This document shows, piece by piece, positions 13,688 through 25,800 of a stretch of 64,000 nt of DNA. A model generated the notes under the pieces. The model did not search any database and was not told the origin of the DNA. It saw only the letters and a program-made list of their open reading frames with translations. This stretch comes from Litoditis marina (lineage: Eukaryota > Nematoda > Chromadorea > Rhabditida > Rhabditidae): NCBI GenBank assembly GCA_964036275.1, contig OZ038440.1, positions 9,089,690 through 9,153,689 of the forward strand, written 5' to 3'. The position numbers and the translations under genes were made by a program. Every line of letters starts with the position of its first letter. Positions within the stretch are counted from its first letter, which is position 1.

Positions 13688-13949
13688 TTGAAACAAACAT
13701 TCAGCAACCTATATTCAATCCATGGAGAGAAAATGAGCTCTGCTTTGCCTTTTTAATCCAAAGAGATAGAAGGAGATTTTCGATGGAACCGAGATCAAAT
13801 CTCACTTTCAGACAAAACAAACATGGGATTAGCAAAAAGCTAAAAGAAGAGCCCCTCCTTGCCGAACAGAGAACATATAGCAATGCTTCAACTACAGTGG
13901 GCTGGGGAAATTATGTGATTCAGTGTATGGTCGGTGTATACTGTTAGTT

Positions 13950-14052
13950 AATGGCACACTCACGTGAAACATGTTAAACACAGCAGTCATCAGGAACGTG
14001 CAATCTCAAAGTGCACGGTGTCTCATTAGAATGCGTGACTATTCAATTTACT
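13950..14052 (-). mobile_element. Small TCACGTGAA-ended palindromic MITE, copy A
   Basis: Reverse complement of the family seen at 15372, 32058 and 37117. It reads ACTCACGTGAAACATGTTAA, then AACGTGCAATCTCAAAGTGC, TCTCATTAGAATGC and TGACTATTCAATT. Confidence 0.7.
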
Positions 14053-15289
14053 TCTAGTATATGCCAAAATCAAACTACAACGCAGAGTTGCCTCTATGGA
14101 TACTTTGAATACACTAATCTTGATAACCACCTGTTGAGAAATGAAAAGTGTTGGTGAAACATTTTCTTGGGTTGTTAAAATTGGGAATAGTGAATCGAAA
14201 ATGAAGTCTTTGGTTCAAAATGAAGTCCTAGACTAATTTTAGGCTAATATTAAGCTCGCGTGAGAATCAACTGAACGTCCAACTCAACTCAAAGTTCATT
14301 CCTGAGAATGGATTTAGAATGGTGTGCGGTAATGATCGGTTTTCTGCAAGTCAGTGATTGGTTCTACTTTACATCTGTGGACAACATGGAGTTGACAGAT
14401 AATGAGTAGGGCTGCTAGTGACAGCTCGGAACCGAACTCTCATCCCAAATCACAGACTGAAGAGCGAGAATGTGTAGGCATGACGTATACGAGAGACTGG
14501 TCCTCAAATCTCCGGAATTACTGTTATACGAGCATGACGTTCAAACGTGTAGTGTTGCTCAAAAGTGTGTGCTGATAGTCCTGTGACCGTTTGTAAGCTG
14601 AACTAGCCGGATTATATAGTTGAGAGAATGCCACAAATGAAATCTTGCTCAGAGCAGTACTTTTTTACAAAATGGGTCCACCCATCTTTAACCCATGAGG
14701 GCACTTCATAAAATAGTATCAGAACGTTTAACTTAAGCCGTTGTACTTTCGGTAGCTTCATCGCACGATTTTCTAGGAGATCTAGAGTAGTTCTTATCAG
14801 TATCCACCATCTACCTTTGGTTCACCAATACAAAAACATTGAAATTATACATTCCACGAAAAAAGGAACCGTTATTAGTGAACCATTCTCGGTCATTCTA
14901 GGCAGAAACACAAAATGACCCTGTCGCGGAGCGGATAAGTTGTAGCCGCGAGAATGTTTGCGTAGCAGAAAGATGAGAGCTGCGACTCTTCACCCATAGA
15001 CCACGAGAAACCCACTGAATTAGCACGTGAAACAGGATTGTGACATGACACAAGAGTGGCCGACGTGAAACATTTCACAACAATGACGAACTTGTGGTGA
15101 AATTTGAACAATGTTTACTACAGTACCGTAAGTCAGTATAACGTAGCAAACGGGCCAGAGTTTGCTATGAGGTATTGATCGTTCACGAAAAAATGTCCTT
15201 GTTTAAATTAAAATTAGAAACCAAGTGAAATCCGGTAAAATCTTTTTTGTTTTCATGTTAGTAATGTGTGCAATTCTTTTTTGATTCAG

Positions 15290-18200
15290 GAGATGACCAC
15301 TGAAAGTGTGCTCGAAATGTATTCAACTATGGAAGGACAGTACAGAGTACGTGATTGAATATACTAAAATTCAATTGAATAGTCACGTGAAGCTAGTGTT
15401 CTAATGAGGAATCGTGCACTTTCTCATTGCACGTTTCTAAATTCTGCTGTGTTTAACAAGTTTCACGTGACTGTGCAATTGACTAACAGTATAGTTTGCA
15501 TGTTCCGCTGTCGATAAACCTCGGAATATAGTATATTTTAGCATTTTACAGTATAGTTGATTCATAAGGTATGGGGTAGTGGAACAAAGTCTCAGTACCA
15601 GGTTATTAACTTTTGTCTCAGTACCAGGTTAAGAACTTTTTGAGAATTTCAGTTCTAAGTAAAGACCTAGTTAGGTTAAAGAAAGCAAATTGTACAGGAA
15701 GCTTTGTATGTGTAAAATTTTAAGTTTTAGCAAATTATGGGAACAAGTGATTTGTATTCATTTATCCTTCAGATATCGCTGGGTCACAGACTATCGAAAT
15801 CGAGAGATATTGATCACATTGAGTTCATCGAAGCCACGAAGCCCCCAGTGTTGATAGAAGGAAAAACTTTCTCGGAACGCGAACGTCGAATGGGCGTCAG
15901 AAATCCTAACTTGAACAGCGAGGTACGTTGTAGAATGAGAATATCTATTTTTACTCCAATTTTTATTGTCAAGATCAGTCTTAAACTAAAACTACATTAA
16001 AATATACCACCAACAAGAAAACCCCCAGAACTGGCCAACATGTACCGTATTGAGCTGTCCAATCAATGGTGGAAATATTGCCGACAAAGAAAAGCTGAGA
16101 TCTAAGAGATAAACTGGAAAGATATGAGAAAACAGAAAGAGATGATTTTGCCTCTGACGCAACCGAAAACACAGAAAAATGCCGGTTTCCACCGGAATAG
16201 TAGTATCGCTAAATAGTGGGCAAAAGACGCAGGATGGGATCTGCAGGCGCGATAGAACTTCCTCAAAATCGTCATAAGATCAATACCTCATATATCTCAT
16301 CAAATTCTCATGAGATCATATTGATTGCTATGCTACAACATTAAAAGATCATGAGTAGCTCATGAGGTTTTCATGAGGTTCCCATGAAAAAATCAAATGA
16401 AATTCTCATGAGGTTGGACGTATTGCTTCGCCGCCAGGAGTCGAGATGTTCTAGCATACGCCATCAGTTGTAGAGAGGCGTTCGCAGTCATTTTTTTATA
16501 ATCATTTTTTGTTTTTGTGTTTGGCGTATCAGTGTAATGTTTTGTCTGAGAAACCACATATTATGATACAAGCCAGCTGTTGATTAAAATTTGTTTTCTG
16601 TTATTTCATAAATCTGGCTGTCAGGTAAACATGTCCCAACACTAATTAAATCACAACATCTAGATTTATTGAATTAATTTCTGTACGCCTTAGAGAGGAA
16701 AACACACCAAAACTTGAGCCTGAGAGGAAAACCAAAAACTAGGATTGGACTCACATCGCTATGGCTAGACAGTTTATAAGTGTTAGAAGGGAGAGCATTC
16801 AAAGGGAAAATATGAAGCATTGAAAACGCTGAACAGCAACATCGAAGAACATGCACGAGCACGTGACTATCGCAATATCAAGTTTCCTGGCGAATCAGCC
16901 ACGTACCACGTGAATGTCTCATAACTTAATACAATTATGTTTCAGAACACGAGTCTGAAGTTTCTTTTTATTTTTATTCCATAGACATAGCAACGCCAAA
17001 CCTATTTCCTGTCACTCATTCACATTTCCGACAAAATCATATGATGTTTGTATCGAAAAAGTTTACAAAAACATTAAATGAAACATATTGAAACGTGAAA
17101 TTTGAATTATAATTAAAAAGCAGATAAACAGTTCATCATGGTCAATTGTTTCCTACTTATTATGAATAATACCGTTTGCATAGATCGACGGGTAACCTAT
17201 ACAACCGAATAATCAAAAAACTAGTTCTGTGAAAGAAATTGTATAAACCTCTTCGATGTTGAGGTGCAACTTTATGAATAAGCTTCCGTCGAAAACAACC
17301 TCGAGAATCCATCAAACTCAGAACTTTTCACATAAACAGCTGTTTATGTGAAAAGTTCTGAGTTAATATGATTGACTGATGCTATTGGACTTATGTCAAC
17401 CTCAAAATGTGAATTTTAAACTTTTATCGCAACAATTTCTTCAAGTATTTCTCAAAATAGAAAATAACCTTCAAGTAAATATTCGATTCTATTTTTATTG
17501 TTTCTTCGAGAAAAATGATATTGGAGACGTCCTGTAACGATACGGATAGTAAAATTAGAGTTCACATACTACTTCGAAATCCGTTTTACTTTCTAAAAAA
17601 GATGGTAAGATATTTATTCCACAAATTAAACCTTGGAATGTGCCCGGCGAACTAGTGCATGAACTAATATCACCGGAAATGAATATCCGATCTGGTTAGG
17701 GGGGAAAACGCAAACACGTTCATCGATATACCAGGAAATACTAAACAACACAATCATACAAGAGCATTTCTCTCTCATTTCAAGTTTCGAGTTAGCAGTT
17801 CCATCATATAGAGCTTGAAAAACTAAATACCAACATTCAACTTTTTCACCTTCATCTTGCTCTGTTTTCTTATAAGAGCGATATACGCAAGGTACACCGC
17901 GAATGAGTTACGTACAAAAAATGGTGATAAAAGTACCTAACAGGGTTTTAATACCTATCACATAAAACCTTTGAGTGAACAAATCCAATCGATTGAATAG
18001 CTAATTTACCAAGCACAATTACATCACATCAAAAGGTTCATGTTCCTGTACTTATTCAATGGCATTATGCAATTTGAATTCAAAGTTCAAAATTGTAGGG
18101 GCGTTACGGGGCCAATGGAGCACAATTGGATATTTTGTTCCAGATTCGAGTAATTCAATTCATTACAGATTATAGGAGAATGGTCTCTTCAATGCCTTTG

Positions 18201-21200
18201 ATTCGACAGAAAAATGAGTCAGTACTAAACTAAATTTGCTTCTCGAAACAACACAACATCTCACTCTGGGGTCAATCATAGTTAATATTTGATTCCCTGC
18301 CGTCAACATTTCATACACTTCAGACCCTGTCTCTGATCTGTGAATACGTGAAGTGCGTGCCAATAACCGGCTGTATCGAACCCGTGCGGCCAGAAGGGCA
18401 CTGTTGCGACATTTGCGGTATATTTTCATTACTTCTCTCCAATTTGATAGTAAATCATTACCAAAAAAAGGGTTATCAGCGATTAATTTTGGTTTTCTAT
18501 TGGTTTGGTGGAAAAATGAAAACTAGACAAAGTTCACAAAAAACTTTTGTTTGTGTTGTCTTGGCGCAAACTATAGGTGCCATTTTCCCCATAAAGACAG
18601 CAGAGGGCTCGATTGATTGAGCGATGCGGGGCAAGCGGTCGTTGATTACTTGACAACAGTTGAGAGAGTGTGTGGATCAATGATACGCAGACTAGCTGGC
18701 CGCTCGCCAAATCACGCCCCTTATAATTTTGATGGTACGGTGTCCACAACGGTTTGACAAACCCTATACATTGGCACAATTGAACCACCAAATGATTGAA
18801 ATGTCAAGTCGCATGATTATGTTGTGGTTTGTTTATTATTCTGATAGTTATTGTGAATATAATATGTAATTCAGGAGCTCTGCTCGATTTTCGAGGATTG
18901 AACACGGACCAACAGAGAATCAACGAGGATGCATGGAGTGTAAGTTTGGGACAACCGTACACCGTTCATCATTCATTCTCAAATTGGACAAAAACATATC
19001 TTAAAGCAGGACGGTAATGTGGACCAATCCCGTGTCAACGGTTCTTCAAACCGCAATTGAAAAATGTATTGCAGTTTAACGGACTGAAGCGTTCTGATCT
19101 GACCATACAGTCGTCCTTCTTTGAGGAAGTTTTGCATACAACAAAATGTCATGATTTCAGAGTTTTCTCACGTTTACTAATGCGTCACTCAGTTTTCCTC
19201 GTTACCTAGATTTTGAAAGAAGGGGAACATTTTTTTCCGGTCGAGTGCATCACACAATGAATCATACATAATATAACCTTCCTGTCGACTCAAATGAGAA
19301 AAACTGTGTATGCGGAGATATACAAACATCATTTCTCAACGATTTCAAGTGACCTAGTGAATTTTGAAAATTCGAATACAACCAATATCAGGTATTTCAG
19401 GCACTGGTGCATGAGAATCTAGATGATGTCACCTGGATGTCCTTCTCTCGTCTAGATGAGGAAGAGACACCAGCACGGTACCAGGTATCTAGCCAGTCAC
19501 CGTGTCATAAATCTTTCACTTTCACTATTCATGTTTGGTTGTAGTTTTATCTCCATTTACAAACTTACAGCTCGGAAATAAGATCCAATGGAACAAAAAT
19601 ACAAACACAACACACTGAATAACATGTATCAGTGTAATCAGAACTGAATGATCATCGAAGGACCGACTCCCACGCTCACCAGTTCACATAGATTAGCTAT
19701 TAAAGGGACCGTACCTCTATAATGTGCAATGTAAGTAATTTTTGAAAAATTAAAAAAGTCATTTATTCTATTTTGAGATGAAAGTTCATACCTTACGTAC
19801 AGAAAATTCAAAAAAACCACATTATTTCGGAGCAAAATAAAAGCCAACAGAATTTGGGTTACTGTAATGCAGAAATCCTTAATCTATCACTGCTTCGTAG
19901 TTTTCATGATATTCAGAAAGATTTTCCACATATTTCATATTGGTAATTATGGCCATGTTTTGAATATGATTTCATAATTTTATGGACATTTTGAAAACTT
20001 TGTACGAAAATTTTGTACCACATTTTTGAGAACACGGAGCAAGACAGGAAGTTGACACCTATATGAATGATTTAGGTTTTTTAATGTGAACAATATCGAC
20101 TAATCAGCTCGAACCTCCAAATTAAAGAGGAACGGTCCCTTTAACACTCAGAGAGCTTGAACCAAGTTTCAAAATTTTGTGTCATTTTTTGATTTGAACC
20201 AACACGTTTTCAATGGAAATTCATGCACGAATGTCCAGATTGCATTGTTCTCCTCAAACGATTCTTCGGTAGAAGCGGAGTACGACCAGTCAGTTTTTGA
20301 GGCAGCCTTGACTGTGATTCAGAGGAAACTTCGGAGCAGAAGCGGTGGGTTATGCTGAAAATGATATTATATCGGCTCCACGTAAATTAATATGACATGC
20401 AGAAATTTCTTGCACGGCGTAGTCATGATATCTACCTCAGCTATTCTGCAGAATAGAATAGATTAGATGCATTCGCGATTGCACATGATCTCAATCTCAC
20501 ACTCTATTCAAAACACGAAACCAAATCCGTATAGTGTAAATATGATCGTCAGAAAATATGAGCGCTCCTAACCATTTCTACCAGAGAACCACAAAAGGGT
20601 GTTTACTGCTCTTCCTTGATTCCAATTGTGATTTTAAATCCAAGCGAAAATACATTATATTATTTCAGAGAACGCCATTCAAGTTCTCAGTATGGACTGC
20701 AAATGGAGCAAAATGGACCGGTCCTATTCTCAATGTGGGTGTAGTAGGAATAAGGTTTTATTTTTGTTTTCCGACGATCCAATTTTTTCGCGGAGGTTCA
20801 CCCTCTAAGAATTAAGCAAAATAATTCATAATCTTCAACATTTACTTCATTCGAATTGATGAAAAAACAACTACCAGCAGTGTATTTTCAGCTGCAAGAG
20901 TGCTCGGAGCTGTGTCATTCGTACTGGTCATGATCGTGGTTATAGCAGTGGTGGTATGGAGCGATCAACCCAGTCGAATGAGGTTAAAATCAATATTTTA
21001 CAACAGAAGTAAATAACATCATGTTTGTCAGAAAACAAAACATTCATTATGAGCATAGCATTGCATTTTCGTCTTCCGATAACTCTGGTCCAAGCTTCAA
21101 ATACGGTCAAATAGGGTTTTAGAACCGATGAGAAGCAGCTTAGCGATTTTGTCAATGATTTTTTATCCAGACTTCATAAGTGGTGGAGTTCGACCCCTGT

Positions 21201-21960
21201 CCCAGCTCTTTCGATTCACTGGAAACGACTGAAGGACGAAGATACTGTTGATTTTGTCAACCCGAATCACGAACACGAAGAGGTAAATTTATGAAACAGT
21301 GACCTCCCTCAATTGGTGAAAATATGAAACGTTTAATCAACAAAACCGAACTAAGAGTTTGTAATTCACTCTTAGAATTAGTTATGACTTCACATGGATC
21401 ATCAAAGATTACCAACATATTTTACGCATTCGTAAATTAAGTTAGTGATCTAATACATTCCAAATAAACTTTTCAAATACATTTCAAATAAACGTTTTGG
21501 TAGTAACGACCCGGTTCCATGAGGTTCATCATGGTGGTTTTAAAGTTTTCTAGTCCATTGATTTATTCTCCAAAATATCGGAAAACATTACTGAGAAAGA
21601 TTGAAAGCTGTTAATGTGGTAAAATATGAATTCACGTGAACCGTGAAAAACCCAACACACTTTGAGCGTGCACTGACACACAACTTGTAACGTTTTTCGC
21701 TAGACGTACAGTTTTTCGCTAGACAAATTTGAACGGAAAATAGAACGGGACAAACTATAAACTTAGCGAGACAGGCAGTATATCTATCGTATGAGATTTT
21801 CTATACTTCATTTCCTCCTTTAACAACTGTGTTTCAGTTGGAGAGTGAAGAAGAAAAAGAGTCTGTGAAGGAGTTTGTGAGTGCTGTTGCTCCCTGTTCT
21901 TCATCGGAAAACCTAGTGAACACCCAGAAAAGTGAAGAAATGACCCTTATTCAGTTTTAA
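15290..21960 (+). CDS. Amnionless-like type I membrane protein (C-terminal two thirds; N-terminal exons not found)
   Basis: Exons whose phases join without a stop: 15290-15346, 15773-15922, 18324-18417, 18875-18939, 19401-19484, 20239-20344, 20669-20734, 20892-20982, 21171-21282, 21838-21960 (TAA), 315 residues. Seen: a cysteine-rich segment ending RPEGHCCDICG, matching the amnionless cysteine-rich motif; a membrane span in the 20892 exon (GAVSFVLVMIVVIAVVVW); and a tail with DFVNPNH, resembling the FxNPxF endocytic signals of amnionless. QYRISLG followed by EGKTF also fits the family's luminal part. Known of the family: amnionless escorts cubilin to the apical surface and supplies its endocytosis signals. 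Human AMN is about 450 residues, so roughly 130 N-terminal residues and the signal peptide should lie upstream of 15290; I could not locate them. The 2.4 kb intron before 18324 might hide one more exon. The gene converges on the synaptotagmin gene 0.9 kb away. Confidence 0.82.
15372..15488 (+). mobile_element. Small TCACGTGAA-ended palindromic MITE, copy B
   Basis: ATTGAATAGTCACGTGAAGC at one end, TTTCACGTGACTGTGCAATT at the other, and TGCACTTTCTCATTGCACG in the middle. It lies in the intron between the first two amnionless-like exons found. Confidence 0.75.
16249..16440. mobile_element. TCATGAG palindromic MITE, copy 1
   Basis: Multiple TCTCATGAG/CTCATGAGGT words, an internal ATTGATTGCTATGCTACAAC shared with 43240-43605, and a right end GTATTGCTTCGCCGCCAGG. 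It interrupts a second element (GACGCAGGATGGG on the left, TTCTAGCATACG on the right). Confidence 0.65.
17315..17364. repeat. Perfect 50-bp palindrome
   Basis: Arms 17315-17339 and 17340-17364 are exact reverse complements with no spacer (centre ATAAACAGCTGTTTAT). It lies in the 2.4 kb amnionless-like intron. Confidence 0.92.
19003..19123. mobile_element. AAAGCAGGACG palindromic MITE, copy 1
   Basis: The ends AAAGCAGGACGGTAATGTGG and ATACAGTCGTCCTTCTTT are imperfect inverted repeats. The centre AACCGCAATTGAAAAATGTATTGCAGTTT is palindromic. It lies in the amnionless-like intron right after exon 18875-18939. A second copy is at 63384. Confidence 0.75.
19700..20144. mobile_element. 445-bp MITE with TTAAAGGGACCG terminal inverted repeats
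   Basis: The left end TTAAAGGGACCGTACCTCTA and the right end (reverse complement) TTAAAGGGACCGTTCCTCTT match at 22 of 24 positions over the full repeat. TTAA at both edges fits a TTAA-targeting element. The interior is AT-rich without coding potential. It sits in the amnionless-like intron between exons 19401-19484 and 20239-20344. A lone related end is at about 48118-48140. Confidence 0.78.
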
Positions 21961-22451
21961 TTATGTTTGAAAAAATTACCTCTGTATTTCTCGAATGGCA
22001 TTTCTATTCACTCAAAACGTATCACTAGTTAATGTACGATCTAAAACACTAAAACTGATGAAGACTTCAATAGTTGTAGGCTTACCATAAACTCTGAATA
22101 TAAACTACACGTTTTGCTCTATATTATTTGTATTCAACCATTGTATCATGCTAACTAGTATTGACAATGATGTTTTCCATCATCATTAACAAACACGAAA
22201 TAAATCAATATGTTCATTCCCGTCTCCAGAACCAACTGCATGCTTTTCAGAATGAAAGTGACTTTTACATGGATTCAATGGACAAATATTGTGAATGTAG
22301 GAAAACGTGGGGTCGTTCGTTAATCGGTTCAACCATAGTCGTCAATTCACCAATAAAATCATATTATTTTAAACGCACATTAAATCTACTTAAAACCACG
22401 AATTCACAAAGTTTCTGTTCTGAGTTCTCTTTGCATAGCACCTCCCACCAT

Positions 22452-22455
<4 letters not shown>

Positions 22456-22493
<38 letters not shown>
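22456..22493 (+). repeat. (GA)n microsatellite
   Basis: About 19 uninterrupted GA units between the 3' ends of the amnionless-like and synaptotagmin genes. Confidence 0.95.
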
Positions 22494-22495
<2 letters not shown>

Positions 22496-22669
22496 TGGGT
22501 CGAGGAGACGCAGGCAGTATATTGGTAAGAGTAATCACGATACAATTGGTTTTATCAAGACAGCCACGTGAAATGTGAACAACCATAAAATATCGAGCAC
22601 TTTTCTGTTTCCTGACATTTCAAGATGTGTTACAAGTACACGTTTGACTATCTTCTGCCACCTTTTTCA

Positions 22670-22763
22670 GGTACATTTCCCATAAAACCGTGAGAAAAAT
22701 AAGAACCGATAAACGAACGACCCCGTTTATATAAATTGTAATAACAACATCAGAATAGAGAGA
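22670..22763. repeat. 94-bp direct repeat, copy 1 (downstream of synaptotagmin stop)
   Basis: Matches 23401-23494 with two differences seen (ACA/ACG, TAA/TGA). The core ATAAACGAACGACCCCGTTTAT is nearly palindromic. This copy is in the 3' flank or 3' UTR of the synaptotagmin gene. Confidence 0.9.
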
Positions 22764-22868
22764 TCAACAGAATGCAAATTTGTACCAGTATCAGTTGTAT
22801 TCAAATAATATCGAAGCTCTTGAGGATTATTGCACGAATAGAGGGGCAGAAGGTAGACGAACTGCAAA

Positions 22869-25800
22869 CTACTTCTTTGCCTTTGGAATGTCGCGGAAGT
22901 TCTCTGGCACCTCCTCCAGGATACTGTGCCACTGACCGACCGATTTGGGCTTCTGAAAACAATATTGTTTTTCAAAGAGGAAGAACAACAAATAGAGTGC
23001 TTCTGGTAATGATTTAAACAGATAATGCCATATTGGGCCTACCCACCGGTGTATGAAGACCTTCGAACTACATGCTTTGTTTGAATTTGTGGAATATTCA
23101 ATAGTTGACCATAGTTTTTATCAGTTTATCATCACCCCTTGAACAGCGATTTTTTTCACGTTTACCTAGATGGGGAATATTTTTGTCCATAAGCATCAAC
23201 TAAGAAGAGTATTCTACCCTACCTGTCCATGTTCGATTCGCATAGTAGACAAGAAACAGTTTTCCCATTGTACTCTGCCTTCTTCCGTTGGAGAATCTTT
23301 CCCTAACACACAACATCCAAGCAGGTCGTCCTTGCCAATCCTGAATTTCATGTCATCTTAAAAACATGATTTCACAAAGTGTACTTCTGCAGAGTGTTTA
23401 GGTACGTTTCCCATAAAACCGTGAGAAAAATAAGAACCGATAAACGAACGACCCCGTTTATATAAATTGTGATAACAACATCAGAATAGAGAGAGAACTA
23501 TACTCTATATTTTATTTTTATCGACCATGTCTCCATTTTCTCGTAATTAGGGTGCCACATATACCAATGTGGAAATTCACGTGTTCAATCGCGAATAAAC
23601 ATTCTATTCTATTGTACAGTGGTTTATATTTTGAAGATTGTCTGAGAATCAAAAAAGATTCTGAGTCCTTTGCTGACACCTCCACATGTCAAATGGATAA
23701 GCAAAGAAATTTTCAACAACAATGCTTAGATTGAATGCCATTATCTCTTGACGAAAGCGAAATGAACTGTTGTATAGCATGGGAGTAGGGTTGTTAAAGT
23801 CGAACTAGGAATTCGATTCGACTCGAAACAACTCGAAAACTCGAAACTTCCCACAACTCGAAAACTCGAAAACTCGAAATTTCCCAAAACTCGAAAATTT
23901 GAACTCGATTAACGAAATTTTGAACTCGATTAACAACCCTAATTGGGAGTTGAAAAATTAAACCAACCTATCCCAATCCATTACTTGAACAAGGAAGTTC
24001 GTTTCGGCCACTTGGCTAACCGGTAGATCGTACTCCAATGTTTCATGGTAGACAGGATTCAAATTGGCAAGTTTTTTGGAAGATTTCCTCAACTTCACAC
24101 GTTTTCCTCGATAAATTTGCTCAACTTTTACATATGGATCTGAAAATAAACGTGAAACTTTTTTGAATCTTAGAAAAGTGTTGAGTCGATCCATTCGCAT
24201 CGATGGTACCAGAAAACTTACACAGCATGAACGAAGATTTTCGTTTCACTAAACAACATTGAACACTCGTTTATAACGACCTCATACTTTATTTACGGTT
24301 TGACTAGCCGGTCGCGCGGCTCCCGCCGCGCGCCCCGCTAGCTGGGGGTGGACCCCCAGACCCCCCTCTTGATTGCTTCTCGATCTGTTGGTGTTATCTC
24401 ATAGTTTTCACTATTTCTGAGATCAAATACGAACTTTTTGATTTTTGATCTTTAGTCTTCGTTTTTTTGGTAGATCATCAATGACACTCTTCTTATCATA
24501 TCCTGAAAGTTTCAGACCTTCACAATCATTCAGAGAGCCGTGGGGAACCTCAGAAAGTTAGCTGCAATATAGCTTAAATGGAGGTCTAGGTGCGCCGTAC
24601 ATAGTACGGGTTTTCATTGAAACCCTGATAACTCGCGAATGGATTGATATTTTTCGGAAATTTTTTTACGATAAATTATGACTACTGCTTGTCTTAAAAA
24701 GGTCGAAAGCAAAAAGAATTAGATCATGTTTGAATTTTTGACCTCCCTTATGCAAGGTCAAAGGTCAAAAACGGATGGATATTATTTTTGACCAACTATT
24801 AACAAAAATGTTGTCTCTAGTTGGCGAACCCATACTATGATTGCACGGACCACTGTTACATTAGTTCTGGTTTTATGCTGGAAAAACAGCCAAAAAACGT
24901 CAAAATTGACGAATTTTTTTTAACTAACTTAGGCTCGCAACTTTTGCACTAAGTTCTGAGCATTGCTCAATAAGCGGATGTTTTCACTAATTGACGATTT
25001 TTTCTGAAAGTTGCAACCGGCCGACTTCTAAATTTTGACTTCTAAATTTTTTTGAAACTGTCATCACCAATCGATAAATGGTAGTATCAAGTTTTCATGA
25101 ATACATATTTTGTATCGTTGTTGTTCATTTATGTTATCAAAATTTAGACGAATTCCATTCAGCCACTCGCTCAGAACGCAATCGATGACGTCATCGTTTT
25201 TGCACATTATCGTTCGCCAAAAATCAATAAATCAACTTTTCCACTATCTGTCAGTTTCCTTCAGGTTTTTATGTTAGGCAGCATCCACATGCAAAGTTTG
25301 AAGGAAATCATCGAGAAAAAAAAGTGCGTTACTATCAATTCTAATTTTTTTTCAAACCATTGCCACCAATCGATAAATGGTGCTGAGAGGTTTTGGTCGG
25401 AATATGTTGTCCATTCGTATTGTTCATTTATTTTATCAAGTTTTAATGCAATTTCATTCAGCCATTCGCTCACAATGAAATCGATGACGTCATCGTTTTT
25501 TCATATTTTTGTTCACCAAAAATCAATAGATGAATAATTTTTCTGCCCTTTCACTTTTTATACGTAGTCATGTTGGGTAGCATCTATGATGAGAATTTGA
25601 GGGGAATCAAAGGCAAAAAAAAGTGCGGCACGCCTATACGATTATATATAGGGGGGTGATATATATATATATATATATATACTAGCCGGTCGCGCGGCTC
25701 CCGCCGCGCGCCCCGCTAGCTGGGGGTGGACCCCCAGACCCCCCTCTTAATTGCTTCTCGGTCTGTGAAAGTTATCTCATAGTTTTCACTATTTCTGAGA

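Larger units (their letters stand above)
9816..15289. other. No gene recognised; expected to hold the missing amnionless 5' exons
   Basis: Contains the TC tract, poly-G tract, a hairpin and one MITE. I looked for acceptor-flanked exons encoding the Trp- and Cys-containing amnionless N-terminus and did not find a convincing one. Confidence 0.5.
21961..22868. other. Shared 3' intergenic region of two convergent genes
   Basis: Carries the (GA)n tract and one 94-bp repeat copy. No clear AATAAA for either gene; AATATA-like words occur near 22097 (plus). Confidence 0.6.

Noticed and set aside
13636..13947. 103-codon frame with a Gly run
   Set aside because: Reads through the poly-G tract; no protein features.
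14893..15111. DPCRG-like text that might be the amnionless N-terminal PC motif
   Set aside because: The matching plus-strand frame has stops on both sides and no usable splice sites.
22161..22571. 136-codon frame ending in an Arg/Glu repeat
   Set aside because: Generated by the (GA)n tract in a 3' intergenic region.
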